From: Chryseobacterium indologenes
GTDB lineage: Bacteria > Bacteroidota > Bacteroidia > Flavobacteriales > Weeksellaceae
Assembly: GCA_002439165.1 (NCBI GenBank)
Contig: DJTE01000011.1
Coordinates: 174,348 to 238,347 of the forward strand
Reading direction: 5' to 3'
Length of the DNA stretch: 64,000 nucleotides
Part shown: piece by piece, positions 45,234-54,576 of the stretch
Layout: each line of letters starts with the position of its first letter
Position numbering within the stretch: position 1 is the stretch's first letter
Program-made: the position numbers and the translations under genes
Notes under the pieces: model-generated
Databases searched by the model: none
What the model was told of the DNA's origin: nothing
Seen by the model: only the letters and a program-made list of their open reading frames with translations

Positions 45234-46526
45234 ATGGAACAGTTAATTGAAAATAAACTTATTAAAGCAGATAAGACATTTTCATCATGGAGAAAAGTAC
45301 CGTTTGAAGAAAGACAGAAGCTGATTGCAAAAGCGGCGGAAATTTTAAAAAACAATTCGGAGAAGTTTGGAAGGATCATCACGACAGAAATGAATAAACC
45401 CATTTCCGAGTCGGTTGCTGAGGTAGAAAAATGTGCTTTAATGATGAATTATTATGCAGAGGCCGAAAATATTTTAAAACCTGAAAAAGTGGAGTCTGAG
45501 TTTGCTTATTCTGAAGTTCATTACGCTCCGAAAGGGGTGATTTTAGGTGTAATGCCCTGGAATTTTCCTTTCTGGCAGGTGCTGAGGTTTGCTGTTCCCG
45601 CCATTTTAGCCGGAAATACAGTCGTTCTGAAGCATGCTTCCATTTGTTTCGGAAGCGGAAATGCAATCGAAGAAGTTCTTCTGGAAGCAGGTTTCCCGGA
45701 AGGTGTTTTCCAGAATCTTGAAGTAGGACATAAAATGGTAAAAGAAATCCTGGAACATGATGCTGTAAAAGGAGTGAGCTTAACTGGGAGCGGAAAGGCC
45801 GGGGGAGAAGTGGCTTCTATCGCGGGTCTAAATATCAAAAAATCTTTACTTGAACTGGGCGGAAGTGATGCCTTCATTATTTTTGAAGATGCTGATCTGG
45901 ATGAAGCGGCAAAATCCGGGGTAAAATCCAGACTTCAGAACTGCGGACAGACCTGCACAGCGGCAAAAAGATTTATCATCGATGAGAAAATAGAAGATGA
46001 GTTTTTACCGAAATTCATTGAAGAATATAAAAAATATGAAATTGGAGATCCCCTAAATAAGGAAACCAAATTAGCCGGAATGGCAAGACCTGATCTTGCT
46101 GATGAATTGGAAGCCCAGTTCAACAGGGCATTGGAAAGTGGAGCGGAAATCATCATTCCTCTGGAAAGAGTCTCAGAGAACGAGTTTAAACCCGGTTTAA
46201 TCAGAGTTAAGGAAGGAAATCCAATTTTAAAAGAAGAACTTTTCGGCCCTCTTGGAATGATTATGACGGCTAAAAATGATGATGAAGCCTTACAGATGGC
46301 TAATGATATTCCTTTTGGTCTTTCCAACTCGGTATGGACGAAGAATAAAGAACGTCAGTTGTATTTTATTGAAAATCTTGAATCCGGAACCGTAAATATC
46401 AACAGAATGACCAGCTCTGATCCGCGTTTCCCGTTCGGTGGGAGCAAGGCTTCAGGATATGGGACAGAACTTTCTTTACTGGCTTTAAAAGAATTTGTGA
46501 CCGCGAAAACCATCGTGGGAAACTAG
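45234..46526 (+). CDS. NAD(P)-dependent aldehyde dehydrogenase, succinate-semialdehyde dehydrogenase-like
   Basis: This 430-aa enzyme oxidises an aldehyde to the acid. The catalytic cysteine lies in NCGQTCTAAKRF near residue 240, with the general-base Glu in LLELGGSDAF near 207 and the NAD-binding loop LTGSGKAGGEVA near 183. The short N terminus and motif MPWNFPFWQVLRF resemble succinate-semialdehyde dehydrogenases of the Sad/YneI type. The substrate is therefore likely but not certain. The WG-repeat gene starts 1 bp after the stop, so the two are one transcription unit. Confidence 0.85.
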   Translation: MEQLIENKLIKADKTFSSWRKVPFEERQKLIAKAAEILKNNSEKFGRIITTEMNKPISESVAEVEKCALMMNYYAEAENILKPEKVESEFAYSEVHYAPKGVILGVMPWNFPFWQVLRFAVPAILAGNTVVLKHASICFGSGNAIEEVLLEAGFPEGVFQNLEVGHKMVKEILEHDAVKGVSLTGSGKAGGEVASIAGLNIKKSLLELGGSDAFIIFEDADLDEAAKSGVKSRLQNCGQTCTAAKRFIIDEKIEDEFLPKFIEEYKKYEIGDPLNKETKLAGMARPDLADELEAQFNRALESGAEIIIPLERVSENEFKPGLIRVKEGNPILKEELFGPLGMIMTAKNDDEALQMANDIPFGLSNSVWTKNKERQLYFIENLESGTVNINRMTSSDPRFPFGGSKASGYGTELSLLALKEFVTAKTIVGN

Positions 46527-46527
46527 A

Positions 46528-48429
46528 ATGAGAAAGGCACTTTATCCTTTTTTTCTCTGCTTTGGCTTTGGGCTGCTTTCATCACAAAAACTCATTCCAA
46601 TAGACCGTTATGGGGTGATGACAGATTCTGCGGATATTAAAAATCTTCAGGAAAAATATAAGCTTATAGGTCTATTTCAGGAGGTTTCGGGAAAATCTGA
46701 TGAACGGAGAGCAAGAGTTTTAAAGGAGGGAGATTACAGCTGGAAATGGGGGTTTATAGATCAAAGCGGGAAAGAAATCATTCCGGCGGAATATACTTCT
46801 GCTTCTGTTTTTGATCAGTACGGTTATGCGAAAGTAAAAGTAAATGTTGCCATAGACCGTAATTGCAGTGCGGACCATCTATGTACAGAAGAAGATACCA
46901 CACCTGTGTATTATTTTATTGATAAAGAAGGAATACGGGTGAGTGACTATTTCAGAGACGTAGAAAGCATTTCTGATGATTACTGGATTGGTAAAGATTA
47001 TAAAGTTGATCAGCTGATCCGGAAAAAGGATATGAAAGTTTTATACGAATCGGGAACTGATTCTTATCTTTCCATAGATTCCGATACCTATAAATTATCT
47101 GAATACTTCATAAAAGAAAGAAGAAAAGACGGGAAAAGCGATCTGGTGAATCTGAAGGGAGAACATCTCACAAATTTCAGGTATCAGGATATAATTGCAT
47201 TTAACAGATTTTATTTCGGACTGGTACAGAAAGACAAAAAATATACATGGTATCTGTTAAACAAAGATTTCCAGCCTTACGGACAAGATTTTTACACGGA
47301 AACAAGTTTGTTAAGCTATGGTTTTAATGGAAATACAATTGCTTTAGAACAAAAGAACGGTTCTTTTCTGGTCAATGAAAAAGGAAAAATTATCTCTGAA
47401 AAATACAAAAGAATTTTGAAAGCAGGTAATTTCTACGAAGCATTAAAAGCAGATTCTATTGGTTTAATCAATACAAAAGGTCAGGCCGTAACTTCTTTTA
47501 AATACCATCGGGCAGATCTGTATCAAAACCGGTTTATTCTTTTATCCACTTATAAAGATAATAAAACCATTGTGAATATTTATGATCCGGAGACCAATAA
47601 GGTATATGAAGAGTCATTCTGGATGCCTGGTAAGAAATACATAGTTGCCGGACAAAATGAAAATTATGGAATAAGAAACTCCAATCTGAAACTTATCATC
47701 CCCCAGGTATACAAAAGACTTTCTCCGTTGGGAGATACAGGATATTTCCTGGCTATTGATAAAAGGGATAAAAAAGGTCTGATCAATCATAAAAATAAGG
47801 TGATTATCCCTTTTATATATGATAAAGGTTTTTTCGATATTGCTTTTGACTTCCTCATCCCAGAGAAGGAAAAAGATAAAAAAGATATTGGGAAATATGG
47901 GATTCTTTTTGAGAAAAACGGACATTTTGGAATCCTTAATTATAAGGGTGAAGTCATAATACCATTTGGAAACCATAATATCAGTTTTTTTTCTGATCCA
48001 TCTTTAGCCATGATCTGGAAAGATAAAAAAGTGGGTGTTATGACAAGAAATAAAAAAGTGATCCCTTCGGAATATGACTTCTATAAAAGGGGGAATAATG
48101 ACAGCGGATATTACTTTTTTATTAAAGATGAAAAATTAGGGGCAGTAGATGAAAATAATAATGTGCTTATCCCCTTTGAAACAAAAGATGTTCAGGAGGT
48201 AGAAGAAGGTTTTTATGCGGAAAGATATTTTGTCCTCAGGAAAAGATACGGTTATTCCCTGATAGATAAAGAAGGTAAAGAGTTTTATCCAGGCGGTTTT
48301 GATTATGCTCCCCCTATAATGAAAGAAGGTATTGGCCTTTTTGACAGAAGAATTCTACTGGATATCTATAAGAATTCAATAAAAGAATCCGAGTTGAATT
48401 ATAATATTGATGAGGATGATTTTAAATAA
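46528..48429 (+). CDS. Secreted WG-repeat protein
   Basis: This 633-aa protein has a signal peptide (MRKALYPFFLCFGFGLLSSQ). Its body consists of WG-type repeats, each with a core such as WGFIDQSGKEIIPAEYTSAS, YGIRNSNLKLIIPQVYKRL, KGLINHKNKVIIPFIYDKG and FGILNYKGEVIIPFGNH. About eight units are visible. Such repeats form beta-rich structures of unknown binding role on the envelope. It is directly downstream of the aldehyde dehydrogenase gene. A strong terminator follows. Confidence 0.85.
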   Translation: MRKALYPFFLCFGFGLLSSQKLIPIDRYGVMTDSADIKNLQEKYKLIGLFQEVSGKSDERRARVLKEGDYSWKWGFIDQSGKEIIPAEYTSASVFDQYGYAKVKVNVAIDRNCSADHLCTEEDTTPVYYFIDKEGIRVSDYFRDVESISDDYWIGKDYKVDQLIRKKDMKVLYESGTDSYLSIDSDTYKLSEYFIKERRKDGKSDLVNLKGEHLTNFRYQDIIAFNRFYFGLVQKDKKYTWYLLNKDFQPYGQDFYTETSLLSYGFNGNTIALEQKNGSFLVNEKGKIISEKYKRILKAGNFYEALKADSIGLINTKGQAVTSFKYHRADLYQNRFILLSTYKDNKTIVNIYDPETNKVYEESFWMPGKKYIVAGQNENYGIRNSNLKLIIPQVYKRLSPLGDTGYFLAIDKRDKKGLINHKNKVIIPFIYDKGFFDIAFDFLIPEKEKDKKDIGKYGILFEKNGHFGILNYKGEVIIPFGNHNISFFSDPSLAMIWKDKKVGVMTRNKKVIPSEYDFYKRGNNDSGYYFFIKDEKLGAVDENNNVLIPFETKDVQEVEEGFYAERYFVLRKRYGYSLIDKEGKEFYPGGFDYAPPIMKEGIGLFDRRILLDIYKNSIKESELNYNIDEDDFK

Positions 48430-48469
48430 AAAACTCCCGGCAGAATAGAAAATATCCCGGGAGTTTTTT
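48428..48469. terminator. Bidirectional intrinsic terminator
   Basis: AAAAAACTCCCGG pairs with CCGGGAGTTTTTT around a longer loop. T-runs occur on both strands, so it can end the WG-repeat transcript and the convergent pyk operon. Confidence 0.85.
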
Positions 48470-48491
48470 GTATGCTTTGACAAAAGTAACT

Positions 48492-48524
48492 TTGCTTATT
48501 GCTTATTGCTTATTGCTTATTGCT
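48492..48524. repeat. Heptanucleotide tandem repeat (TTGCTTA, 4.7 units)
   Basis: Four full TTGCTTA units (48492-48519) and a partial fifth run into the pyk stop codon (TAG on the minus strand at 48525-48523). Unit copies are identical, as in a slipped-strand repeat. Confidence 0.9.
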
Positions 48525-49968
48525 AGACAGTCGTCAATCGTAGTGTATTGGTTTTTCCGCCTTCGTAAGATGGAGTAGCGTTGATGTTGATGACAAAATC
48601 CCCGCTTTCAATATACCCGTAATTGTGTGTTAGCATATTCACCTGGATAATGGTTTCATCCGTAGATTTTTTCATGTCGTAATAATAGGCATGAACTCCC
48701 CAGAGAAGGTTCAGCATCGTGATGACCCTTTTATTCCCGCTGTAAACAATGATATGGGAATTCGGTCTGTGAGCGGCAAGCTGGAATGCTGTATATCCTG
48801 AATGCGTAAGCGTAACGATTGCAGAAACGTTGGTTGTTTTCGCAATTCTTACCGCTGCAAGACATACCCTGTTGGTGATGAATCTCTCATCGATGCAGTT
48901 GTAATCTTTTTCGATCGGCTCATTTTTATGCTGGTAAAAATGGGTCATTTCGATGTTTTTTACAATTTTTGCCATGTTTTCCACTACCTGTACCGGGTAT
49001 CTTCCCACAGAAGTTTCTCCGGAAAGCATTACCGCATCAGCACCATCCAGTACGGAGTTGGCTACGTCGTTTACTTCCGCTCTTGTCGGGGTAAGGCTGT
49101 TGATCATGGTTTCCATCATCTGGGTAGCGATAATTACCGGCTTTGAATAGAATCTTGCCTTTTCTACCAGGTTTTTCTGGATAGCAGGAACTTCTTCCAT
49201 CGGAACTTCCACACCCAGGTCACCACGGGCAACCATCAGTCCGTCACATTCCAATAAGATTTCGTCGATATTTTTAACCCCTTCAGGCTTTTCAATTTTC
49301 GCGATGATCGGTGTTTTGAATTTACCGTTCGGGTGAGCATCAATCAGTTTTTTCAGGTCAATGATGTCCTGTGCATGGCGTACAAATGAAAGCGCAATCC
49401 AGTCAACCTCCATATCAAGCATGAAATTGGCATCCTGAATGTCCTTTTCCGTAAGCGCAGGAAGCGATACATTGGTATTAGGAAGGTTTACTCCTTTTTT
49501 AGAGCTCAGAGGTCCCCCCTGGATTGTTTTTGCCTTTACAGTATCCTTTTCATTGGTTTCTGTTACTTCCAGTACCAGTTTACCATCATCAATAAGGATT
49601 CTTTCTCCCACTTTTACGTCCTGAGGAAACTGCTGGTAGGTCATATACACTTTGGTAGAATCTCCTTCCATCTTTTCATTGGTGAAAGTAAGAATATCTC
49701 CCGGGTTAAGGTAAGAGCCTTCCTTTACTACACCCACTCTCAGTTTAGGTCCCTGAAGATCTCCCAGGATTCCTACGGAGTAGCCGTATTCCTTATTTAG
49801 CTCTCTGATGATTTCAATATTGTTTCGAACCAGGTCGTAATCTGCATGTGAGAAATTTATTCTGAAAATATCAACACCTGCTTTCATGAGTCCTAACATC
49901 ACCTCCTTCGAAGACGAAGCCGGTCCTAGTGTTGCGATAATTTTTGTCTTCTTTAAATACTTATTCAT
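48523..49968 (-). CDS. pyk: Pyruvate kinase
   Basis: This enzyme makes pyruvate and ATP from phosphoenolpyruvate, the last step of glycolysis. The frame opens ten codons earlier, but the ATG at 49968 gives the standard start MNKYLKKTKIIATLGPASSS and a 481-aa protein. Motifs are IFRINFSHADYD, GDLQGPKLRVG, the signature PIIAKIEKPEGVKNIDEI (catalytic Lys), and VARGDLGVEVP. Its start overlaps the stop of the IPExxxVDY gene by 8 bp (ATGAATAA), so translation is probably coupled. It is last in the operon acpP-fabF-rnc-IPExxxVDY-pyk. Confidence 0.96.
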   Translation of the reverse strand: MNKYLKKTKIIATLGPASSSKEVMLGLMKAGVDIFRINFSHADYDLVRNNIEIIRELNKEYGYSVGILGDLQGPKLRVGVVKEGSYLNPGDILTFTNEKMEGDSTKVYMTYQQFPQDVKVGERILIDDGKLVLEVTETNEKDTVKAKTIQGGPLSSKKGVNLPNTNVSLPALTEKDIQDANFMLDMEVDWIALSFVRHAQDIIDLKKLIDAHPNGKFKTPIIAKIEKPEGVKNIDEILLECDGLMVARGDLGVEVPMEEVPAIQKNLVEKARFYSKPVIIATQMMETMINSLTPTRAEVNDVANSVLDGADAVMLSGETSVGRYPVQVVENMAKIVKNIEMTHFYQHKNEPIEKDYNCIDERFITNRVCLAAVRIAKTTNVSAIVTLTHSGYTAFQLAAHRPNSHIIVYSGNKRVITMLNLLWGVHAYYYDMKKSTDETIIQVNMLTHNYGYIESGDFVININATPSYEGGKTNTLRLTTV

Positions 49969-50434
49969 AATACTGGATAATTTGATAAAGTTCCTCATCA
50001 GAACTTAGTGTATAATCTTGTATCGGAAACACAAGATTTTCAGGGAGCAAAATTACGGAAAAATCAGGGAATTGTTCCGAACTATGCAGAATATATTCTA
50101 CATCTGCCTGATTATTTAATAAAAATTTAATGTTTTCTTCTCCTGAGAAGAGTTCGGTCTGTAGTTTTTTTTGCTTACTTTCCGAACACCGGTTGGAAAT
50201 AAAGGTAAAACAGGTTCTGGTAGACTTGTGGTAGGCTTCGAATCTCGGAAAAAAATAATCGTAATAATCCCCGTGAAAGACAAGGTCCTTCTTTCTGGAA
50301 AAATTGAGGCCGTTATTCTGATTTATTTTGTAGAAAAACTCATGAGCGGGTATATCTTTTGCTAATCTTACCAATCCTATGGCAATATCTTCAAATTCTA
50401 TATCATCCAGATCATAAAGTTTTTGAATTTCCAA
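49961..50434 (-). CDS. IPExxxVDY-like family protein
   Basis: This 157-aa acidic cytoplasmic protein lies between rnc and pyk, where flavobacteria usually carry an IPExxxVDY family gene. The family motif appears in a variant form, VILLPENLVFPIQDYTL near residue 125-141. The N terminus DIEFEDIAIGLVRLAKDIPA also fits. Function is unknown. It overlaps rnc by 23 bp upstream and pyk by 8 bp downstream, so all three are translated from one transcript. Confidence 0.65.
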   Translation of the reverse strand: MEIQKLYDLDDIEFEDIAIGLVRLAKDIPAHEFFYKINQNNGLNFSRKKDLVFHGDYYDYFFPRFEAYHKSTRTCFTFISNRCSESKQKKLQTELFSGEENIKFLLNNQADVEYILHSSEQFPDFSVILLPENLVFPIQDYTLSSDEELYQIIQYYE

Positions 50435-51173
50435 GTATGTTTTCTTTTTTGTTTAAAATATAAAATGCCCTCTGTGCTGCCTTTTCCTCTGCCTTTTTCT
50501 TGGAAGTTTCCGCTGCGTTAGCTATTTTTTCGTTTCCCAGCCATACATGGCACCTGAAGACGACCGCTTTATTGGCCTGGATTTCTTCGCAGGTTTCATA
50601 CTTTATATTTACTTTTTTCTTCTGGCTCCATTCAAGCAGAAGACCTTTGTAGCTTACAATTTTATTTTCAAGCTTGTTGATTTCGGTAGGCGTCAGAAGT
50701 TTTTCAAGAATGATCCTTTTGCAGGTATCATACTGAAAATCCAGATAAACGGCACCGATAAGCGCCTCAAATAAATTTCCGGAAATATTTTCACCCAAAG
50801 CCGCGGAACCCTGCTTCTGCAGAAGGTCGGTAAGTTTCAGATCTTCTCCCAGTTTATTAAGGTTTTTCCTGTTCACAATTTTAGATTTCATCTGCGTCAG
50901 ATATCCCTCATTGGCCTGAGGATAGGTCTGGAACAGATGGCAGGAAATAATGGTACCCAAAACAGAATCTCCCAAAAATTCAAGCCTTTCGTAATTGCTG
51001 TCTTGATTTTTAGAAGAACTTTTCAAAGAAAAAGCTTCACGGTAGAGGGCGACATTCTGAACCTCGGTACCCAACATTCTGTTCAGTTCGGTGCTGAGGA
51101 AATAATCTCTCTCCGTTAATTTTCTTTTTCTTTTTTTGAGAAGGAATTTAGAAAAGTATTTCTGTAACTCCAT
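50412..51173 (-). CDS. rnc: Ribonuclease III
   Basis: This 253-aa endonuclease cuts double-stranded RNA in rRNA maturation and mRNA processing. The catalytic signature YERLEFLGDSVLG lies near residue 60-73, with the second metal site in LFEALIGAVYLD near 130-142. A C-terminal double-stranded RNA-binding domain (about 165-240, SYKGLLLEWSQ to KKKAEEKAAQRAF) completes it. It follows fabF by 9 bp, in the common acpP-fabF-rnc order. Confidence 0.94.
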   Translation of the reverse strand: MELQKYFSKFLLKKRKRKLTERDYFLSTELNRMLGTEVQNVALYREAFSLKSSSKNQDSNYERLEFLGDSVLGTIISCHLFQTYPQANEGYLTQMKSKIVNRKNLNKLGEDLKLTDLLQKQGSAALGENISGNLFEALIGAVYLDFQYDTCKRIILEKLLTPTEINKLENKIVSYKGLLLEWSQKKKVNIKYETCEEIQANKAVVFRCHVWLGNEKIANAAETSKKKAEEKAAQRAFYILNKKENILGNSKTL

Positions 51174-51182
51174 TCAGTAAAT

Positions 51183-52427
51183 TTAGATTTTCTTAAATAG
51201 AACGCAAGCGTTATGCCCGCCAAATCCAAAAGTATTGCTCATGGCTACTTTTACATCTTTTTTCACAGCTTCGTTGAACGTAAAGTTTAGTCTGCTGTCA
51301 ATATTTTCATCATCAGTAAAATGGTTGATGGTAGGGGGAACAATACCATGAATAATAGTTCCCAGTGCAGCGATAGCTTCAATTACTCCGGCGGCACCCA
51401 GAAGGTGACCGGTCATTGATTTTGTAGAATTGATCTGAATGTCGTAAGCGTGTTCACCCAATAGTCTTGAAATCGCGTTGGATTCTGCAATATCTCCTAA
51501 TGGAGTAGAGGTACCATGCATATTGATATGGTCTACTTCATCAGCAGTTAAGCCTGCATCTTCCAGACAGTTTTTCATAACCAGGTAAGCACCCAGACCT
51601 TCAGGATGCGGAGCCGTCATGTGATGTGCATCTGCACTCATACCGCCTCCCTGTAATTCTGCATAAATTGTGGCACCACGTTTTACCGCGTGCTCATATT
51701 CTTCAAGGATGATACATCCCGCACCTTCACCCAGTACAAATCCGTCTCTGTCTTTGTCAAAAGGTCTTGAAGCTGTTTTAGGATCATCATTTCTTGTAGA
51801 AAGCGCCATCATTGCATTGAATCCACCGACACCACTTGCTGTAACGGCTGCTTCAGAGCCTCCGCACACAATTACATCTGCTTTTCCAAGCTGGATAAGC
51901 ATTTTGGAATCAATTAAAGCGTTTGCTGAAGAGGCACATGCAGATACCGTTGTATAATTCGGCCCGTGAAATCCGTATTCAATAGAGATATGACCCGGCG
52001 TAATATCCGCGATCATCTTAGGAATAAAGAACGGGTTGAATCTCGGAATTTCAGTGTTGGCCCAACCTAAAACTTCAGTCTCAAAGGTTTCTAAACCTCC
52101 GATTCCTGAACCCCAGATTACACCGACTCTGTTTTTATCCACATTGTCTTCAATAATTCGGGAATGTGCCACTGCTTCTTTGGCAGCTACCATACCCAGT
52201 TGGGTATTACGGTCCATTTTTTTAGCTTCTTTCTTATCGAAATGCTGTAACGGATCGAACCCTTTTACTTCGCAGGCGAATTTGGTCTTAAAGTTTGTGG
52301 CATCAAAAAGAGTAATCGGAGCGGCACCGCTCTCACCTTTCACAAGATTTTCCCAGTATTCTTTTGCATTATTTCCAATCGGTGTTATTGCGCCAAAACC
52401 GGTTACAACTACTCTTTTTAATTCCAT
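51183..52427 (-). CDS. fabF: Beta-ketoacyl-ACP synthase II
   Basis: This 414-aa condensing enzyme elongates fatty acids by joining malonyl-ACP to acyl-ACP. The catalytic triad is visible: Cys in VSACASSANALI near residue 163, His in NMHGTSTPLGD near 304 and His in MTGHLLGAAGVIEA near 340. A glycine-rich end (FGFGGHNACVLFKK) closes the fold. Length is normal. It sits 34 bp after acpP, whose product is its substrate carrier. Confidence 0.96.
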   Translation of the reverse strand: MELKRVVVTGFGAITPIGNNAKEYWENLVKGESGAAPITLFDATNFKTKFACEVKGFDPLQHFDKKEAKKMDRNTQLGMVAAKEAVAHSRIIEDNVDKNRVGVIWGSGIGGLETFETEVLGWANTEIPRFNPFFIPKMIADITPGHISIEYGFHGPNYTTVSACASSANALIDSKMLIQLGKADVIVCGGSEAAVTASGVGGFNAMMALSTRNDDPKTASRPFDKDRDGFVLGEGAGCIILEEYEHAVKRGATIYAELQGGGMSADAHHMTAPHPEGLGAYLVMKNCLEDAGLTADEVDHINMHGTSTPLGDIAESNAISRLLGEHAYDIQINSTKSMTGHLLGAAGVIEAIAALGTIIHGIVPPTINHFTDDENIDSRLNFTFNEAVKKDVKVAMSNTFGFGGHNACVLFKKI

Positions 52428-52461
52428 AAACTTTTTAAATTTTCTTTTTTGTTGAAGAATA

Positions 52462-52701
52462 TTATTTATTTACTACTTCCTCGATATAAGCGATAGCGTG
52501 TCCTACAGTAGTAATTTTTTCAGCCTGATCATCAGGGATTTGAATGTTGAATTCTTTTTCAAACTCCATGATAAGTTCAACTGTATCTAATGAATCAGCC
52601 CCTAAATCGTTAGTGAAGCTAGCTTCAGGAGTTACTTCTGTTTCTTCAACGTCAAGCTTATCAGCGATGATAGCTTTTACTCTTGATGCAATGTCTGACA
52701 T
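52462..52701 (-). CDS. acpP: Acyl carrier protein
   Basis: This 79-aa acidic four-helix protein carries growing acyl chains on a phosphopantetheine arm attached to Ser in GADSLDTVELIMEFE near residue 38. Sequence is close to the consensus throughout. It is first in the leftward operon with fabF, rnc, an IPExxxVDY gene and pyk. A TATATTTG -7 promoter box lies 31 bp upstream. Confidence 0.97.
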   Translation of the reverse strand: MSDIASRVKAIIADKLDVEETEVTPEASFTNDLGADSLDTVELIMEFEKEFNIQIPDDQAEKITTVGHAIAYIEEVVNK

Positions 52702-52732
52702 AGTAAATTATTTTTTTAATTGTTAGATGGTG

Positions 52733-52740
52733 CAAATATA
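52733..52740 (-). promoter_or_regulatory. -7 element (TATATTTG) of the acpP operon
   Basis: Read on the minus strand it is TATATTTG, matching TAnnTTTG, at a usual distance from acpP. A clear TTG is not found 17-23 bp upstream. Confidence 0.5.
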
Positions 52741-53079
52741 TAAAATTCTTTACGATAAAACATTTTTTTAGTCTTTTTTGTGGACAACGATTCCTGATTT
52801 TGGATAATAAAAGTTTAGTCTTTTCGTTTTCAGGAGTTTATATTTTATATATAGTATATGGTATGTGAATTTGATTTTTTCTGAATCTGATCTGTTTTTC
52901 CTGATCAGTATCTGCTGAAAATAAACGTTTTTTCTTCTTACTTCACTGTTCCGAAACAGACATAAATGATAAAACTGAGCTTTTTAACAAAGCTGAATTG
53001 AGCTGTGGAACAAAATGACAGCCTCATAATTATCAGAACTTTGTCTGTACAATGAAAATAAATAAAAATAAATAAAAAT
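52741..53079. other. 339-bp non-coding stretch between divergent acpP and aldehyde dehydrogenase genes
   Basis: This is AT-rich DNA with no ORF. It contains a TATATTTTATATATAGTATATGG run (near 52840, about 20 bp of alternating A/T) and a triple AAATAAATAAA run just before the dehydrogenase start. It presumably holds both promoters; only the acpP -7 box is clear. Confidence 0.4.
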
Positions 53080-54495
53080 ATGAAACGTATAGACAAAGTC
53101 TACATTAACGGCGAATTTACCGGACTGAACGGTACGGAAATCTTTGATCTTGTGAATCCTTCAGATCATCAGAAGATTGGAGAAGTGGTGCTGGGAGATG
53201 AAAAGGATACTCAAAAAGCGATCGCCGCTGCAAAAGAAGCTTTTAAAACATTTTCAGGCACAACTGTGCAAGAACGTATTCTTATTCTGGAAAGTTTAAA
53301 GAAATCTGTGGAAAGCCGGGAAGAAGATCTTATTGAAACCATGATCCTGGAATATGGAGGAACAAGACAGTTCTGCACCATGAGTTTTCAGAATATGGCG
53401 GGGTCCTTCGATCATATGATAGAGACATTGCGTCATTTTGAATTTACCAGAAAAGCAGGGAATACGCAGGTACTGATGACTCCGGTTGGAGTTGTCGGGA
53501 TCATTACTCCCTGGAACTCAAGCAACAGCTTTATCTGTAATAAGTTTGCGACTGCCGTTGCAGCAGGCTGTACAGTTGTGGTCAAGCCCAGTGAGATGAG
53601 TGCATTGCAGACGCAGATTATTATGGAATGTTTTCACAGTGCAGGCCTGCCAAAAGGGATTTTCAATGTGGTGAACGGATTGGGCAGCGTGGTAGGGAGT
53701 GAGATCGTTAACAGTCATGATGTGGCAAAAATATCCTTTACAGGCTCTACCCGGACAGGAAAGATGATTGCAAAAGGAGCGGCAGACACGATGAAGAGAG
53801 TTACCCTTGAGCTTGGAGGAAAGTCACCCAATATTATTCTGGGTGATTCGGACTTGGAGAAGGTTATTCCCGAGGCTGTTTTTGCAGCTTATATGAACAG
53901 TGGTCAGGCCTGTATTGCCCCTACCCGTTTACTCGTTCCCCGTTCAAAAATTGAACAGGTAAATACAATTGCAAAACAAGCCGCGATGCAGGTTGTTGTA
54001 GGAGATCCTGCCAATGAGAATACCAATGTAGGACCTATGGTTTCTGAAAAGCAATACGAACGGGTACAGTCTTATATTAAACTTGGAATAGAAGAGGGGG
54101 CAGAGATATTAGCGGGAGGAATGGGAAAACCTGAAGGTCTTGAAAACGGAAATTTTGTAAAGGCAACCATTTTCACGAATGTCCGTAATGATATGAGCAT
54201 TGCCAGGGAGGAGATCTTTGGTCCTGTACTGTCGATTATTCCGTATGAGAACGAAGCGGAAGCTATTAGTATTGCCAATGATACAGCTTACGGACTGGCT
54301 GCTTATATTTCTTCCGCAGATGAAGGGCGCGCATTGAATATCGCGTCACAAATTGAAGCCGGAAGGGTTTGTATCAATGGTTTTAAACATGATCCTCTGG
54401 CTCCTTTCGGCGGATTTAAACAGTCGGGAATCGGAAGAGAATTCGGAGCTTACGGTTTGGAAGAATATCTGGAGCCGAAATCAATTCTAGTATAA
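53080..54495 (+). CDS. NAD-dependent aldehyde dehydrogenase family protein
   Basis: This 471-aa enzyme has the usual ALDH layout: VVGIITPWNSSNSFICNKFA (substrate channel), FTGSTRTGKMIA (cofactor loop) near residue 225, LELGGKSPNIIL with the general-base Glu near 247, and the catalytic Cys in NSGQACIAPTRLL near 281. The C-terminal FKQSGIGREFGAYGLEEYLE is standard. The natural aldehyde is unknown; it is distinct from the semialdehyde-type enzyme at 45234. An AraC regulator gene follows 81 bp later and may control it. Confidence 0.9.
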   Translation: MKRIDKVYINGEFTGLNGTEIFDLVNPSDHQKIGEVVLGDEKDTQKAIAAAKEAFKTFSGTTVQERILILESLKKSVESREEDLIETMILEYGGTRQFCTMSFQNMAGSFDHMIETLRHFEFTRKAGNTQVLMTPVGVVGIITPWNSSNSFICNKFATAVAAGCTVVVKPSEMSALQTQIIMECFHSAGLPKGIFNVVNGLGSVVGSEIVNSHDVAKISFTGSTRTGKMIAKGAADTMKRVTLELGGKSPNIILGDSDLEKVIPEAVFAAYMNSGQACIAPTRLLVPRSKIEQVNTIAKQAAMQVVVGDPANENTNVGPMVSEKQYERVQSYIKLGIEEGAEILAGGMGKPEGLENGNFVKATIFTNVRNDMSIAREEIFGPVLSIIPYENEAEAISIANDTAYGLAAYISSADEGRALNIASQIEAGRVCINGFKHDPLAPFGGFKQSGIGREFGAYGLEEYLEPKSILV

Positions 54496-54576
54496 AAAAT
54501 AATTAAAAGCACTATATTTAACAGTTCAGGCCTGGAAGCTTTTGGGCTTGATTATTAAATATGAACAGTATAAAAA

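Noticed and set aside
45521..46327. Two minus-strand frames (118 and 130 aa) inside the aldehyde dehydrogenase gene
   Set aside because: Antisense shadows of a conserved enzyme gene.
48492..48524. CRISPR-like or phase-variable coding repeat
   Set aside because: The unit is only 7 bp without spacers, and it lies after the pyk stop codon, so it cannot shift that reading frame.
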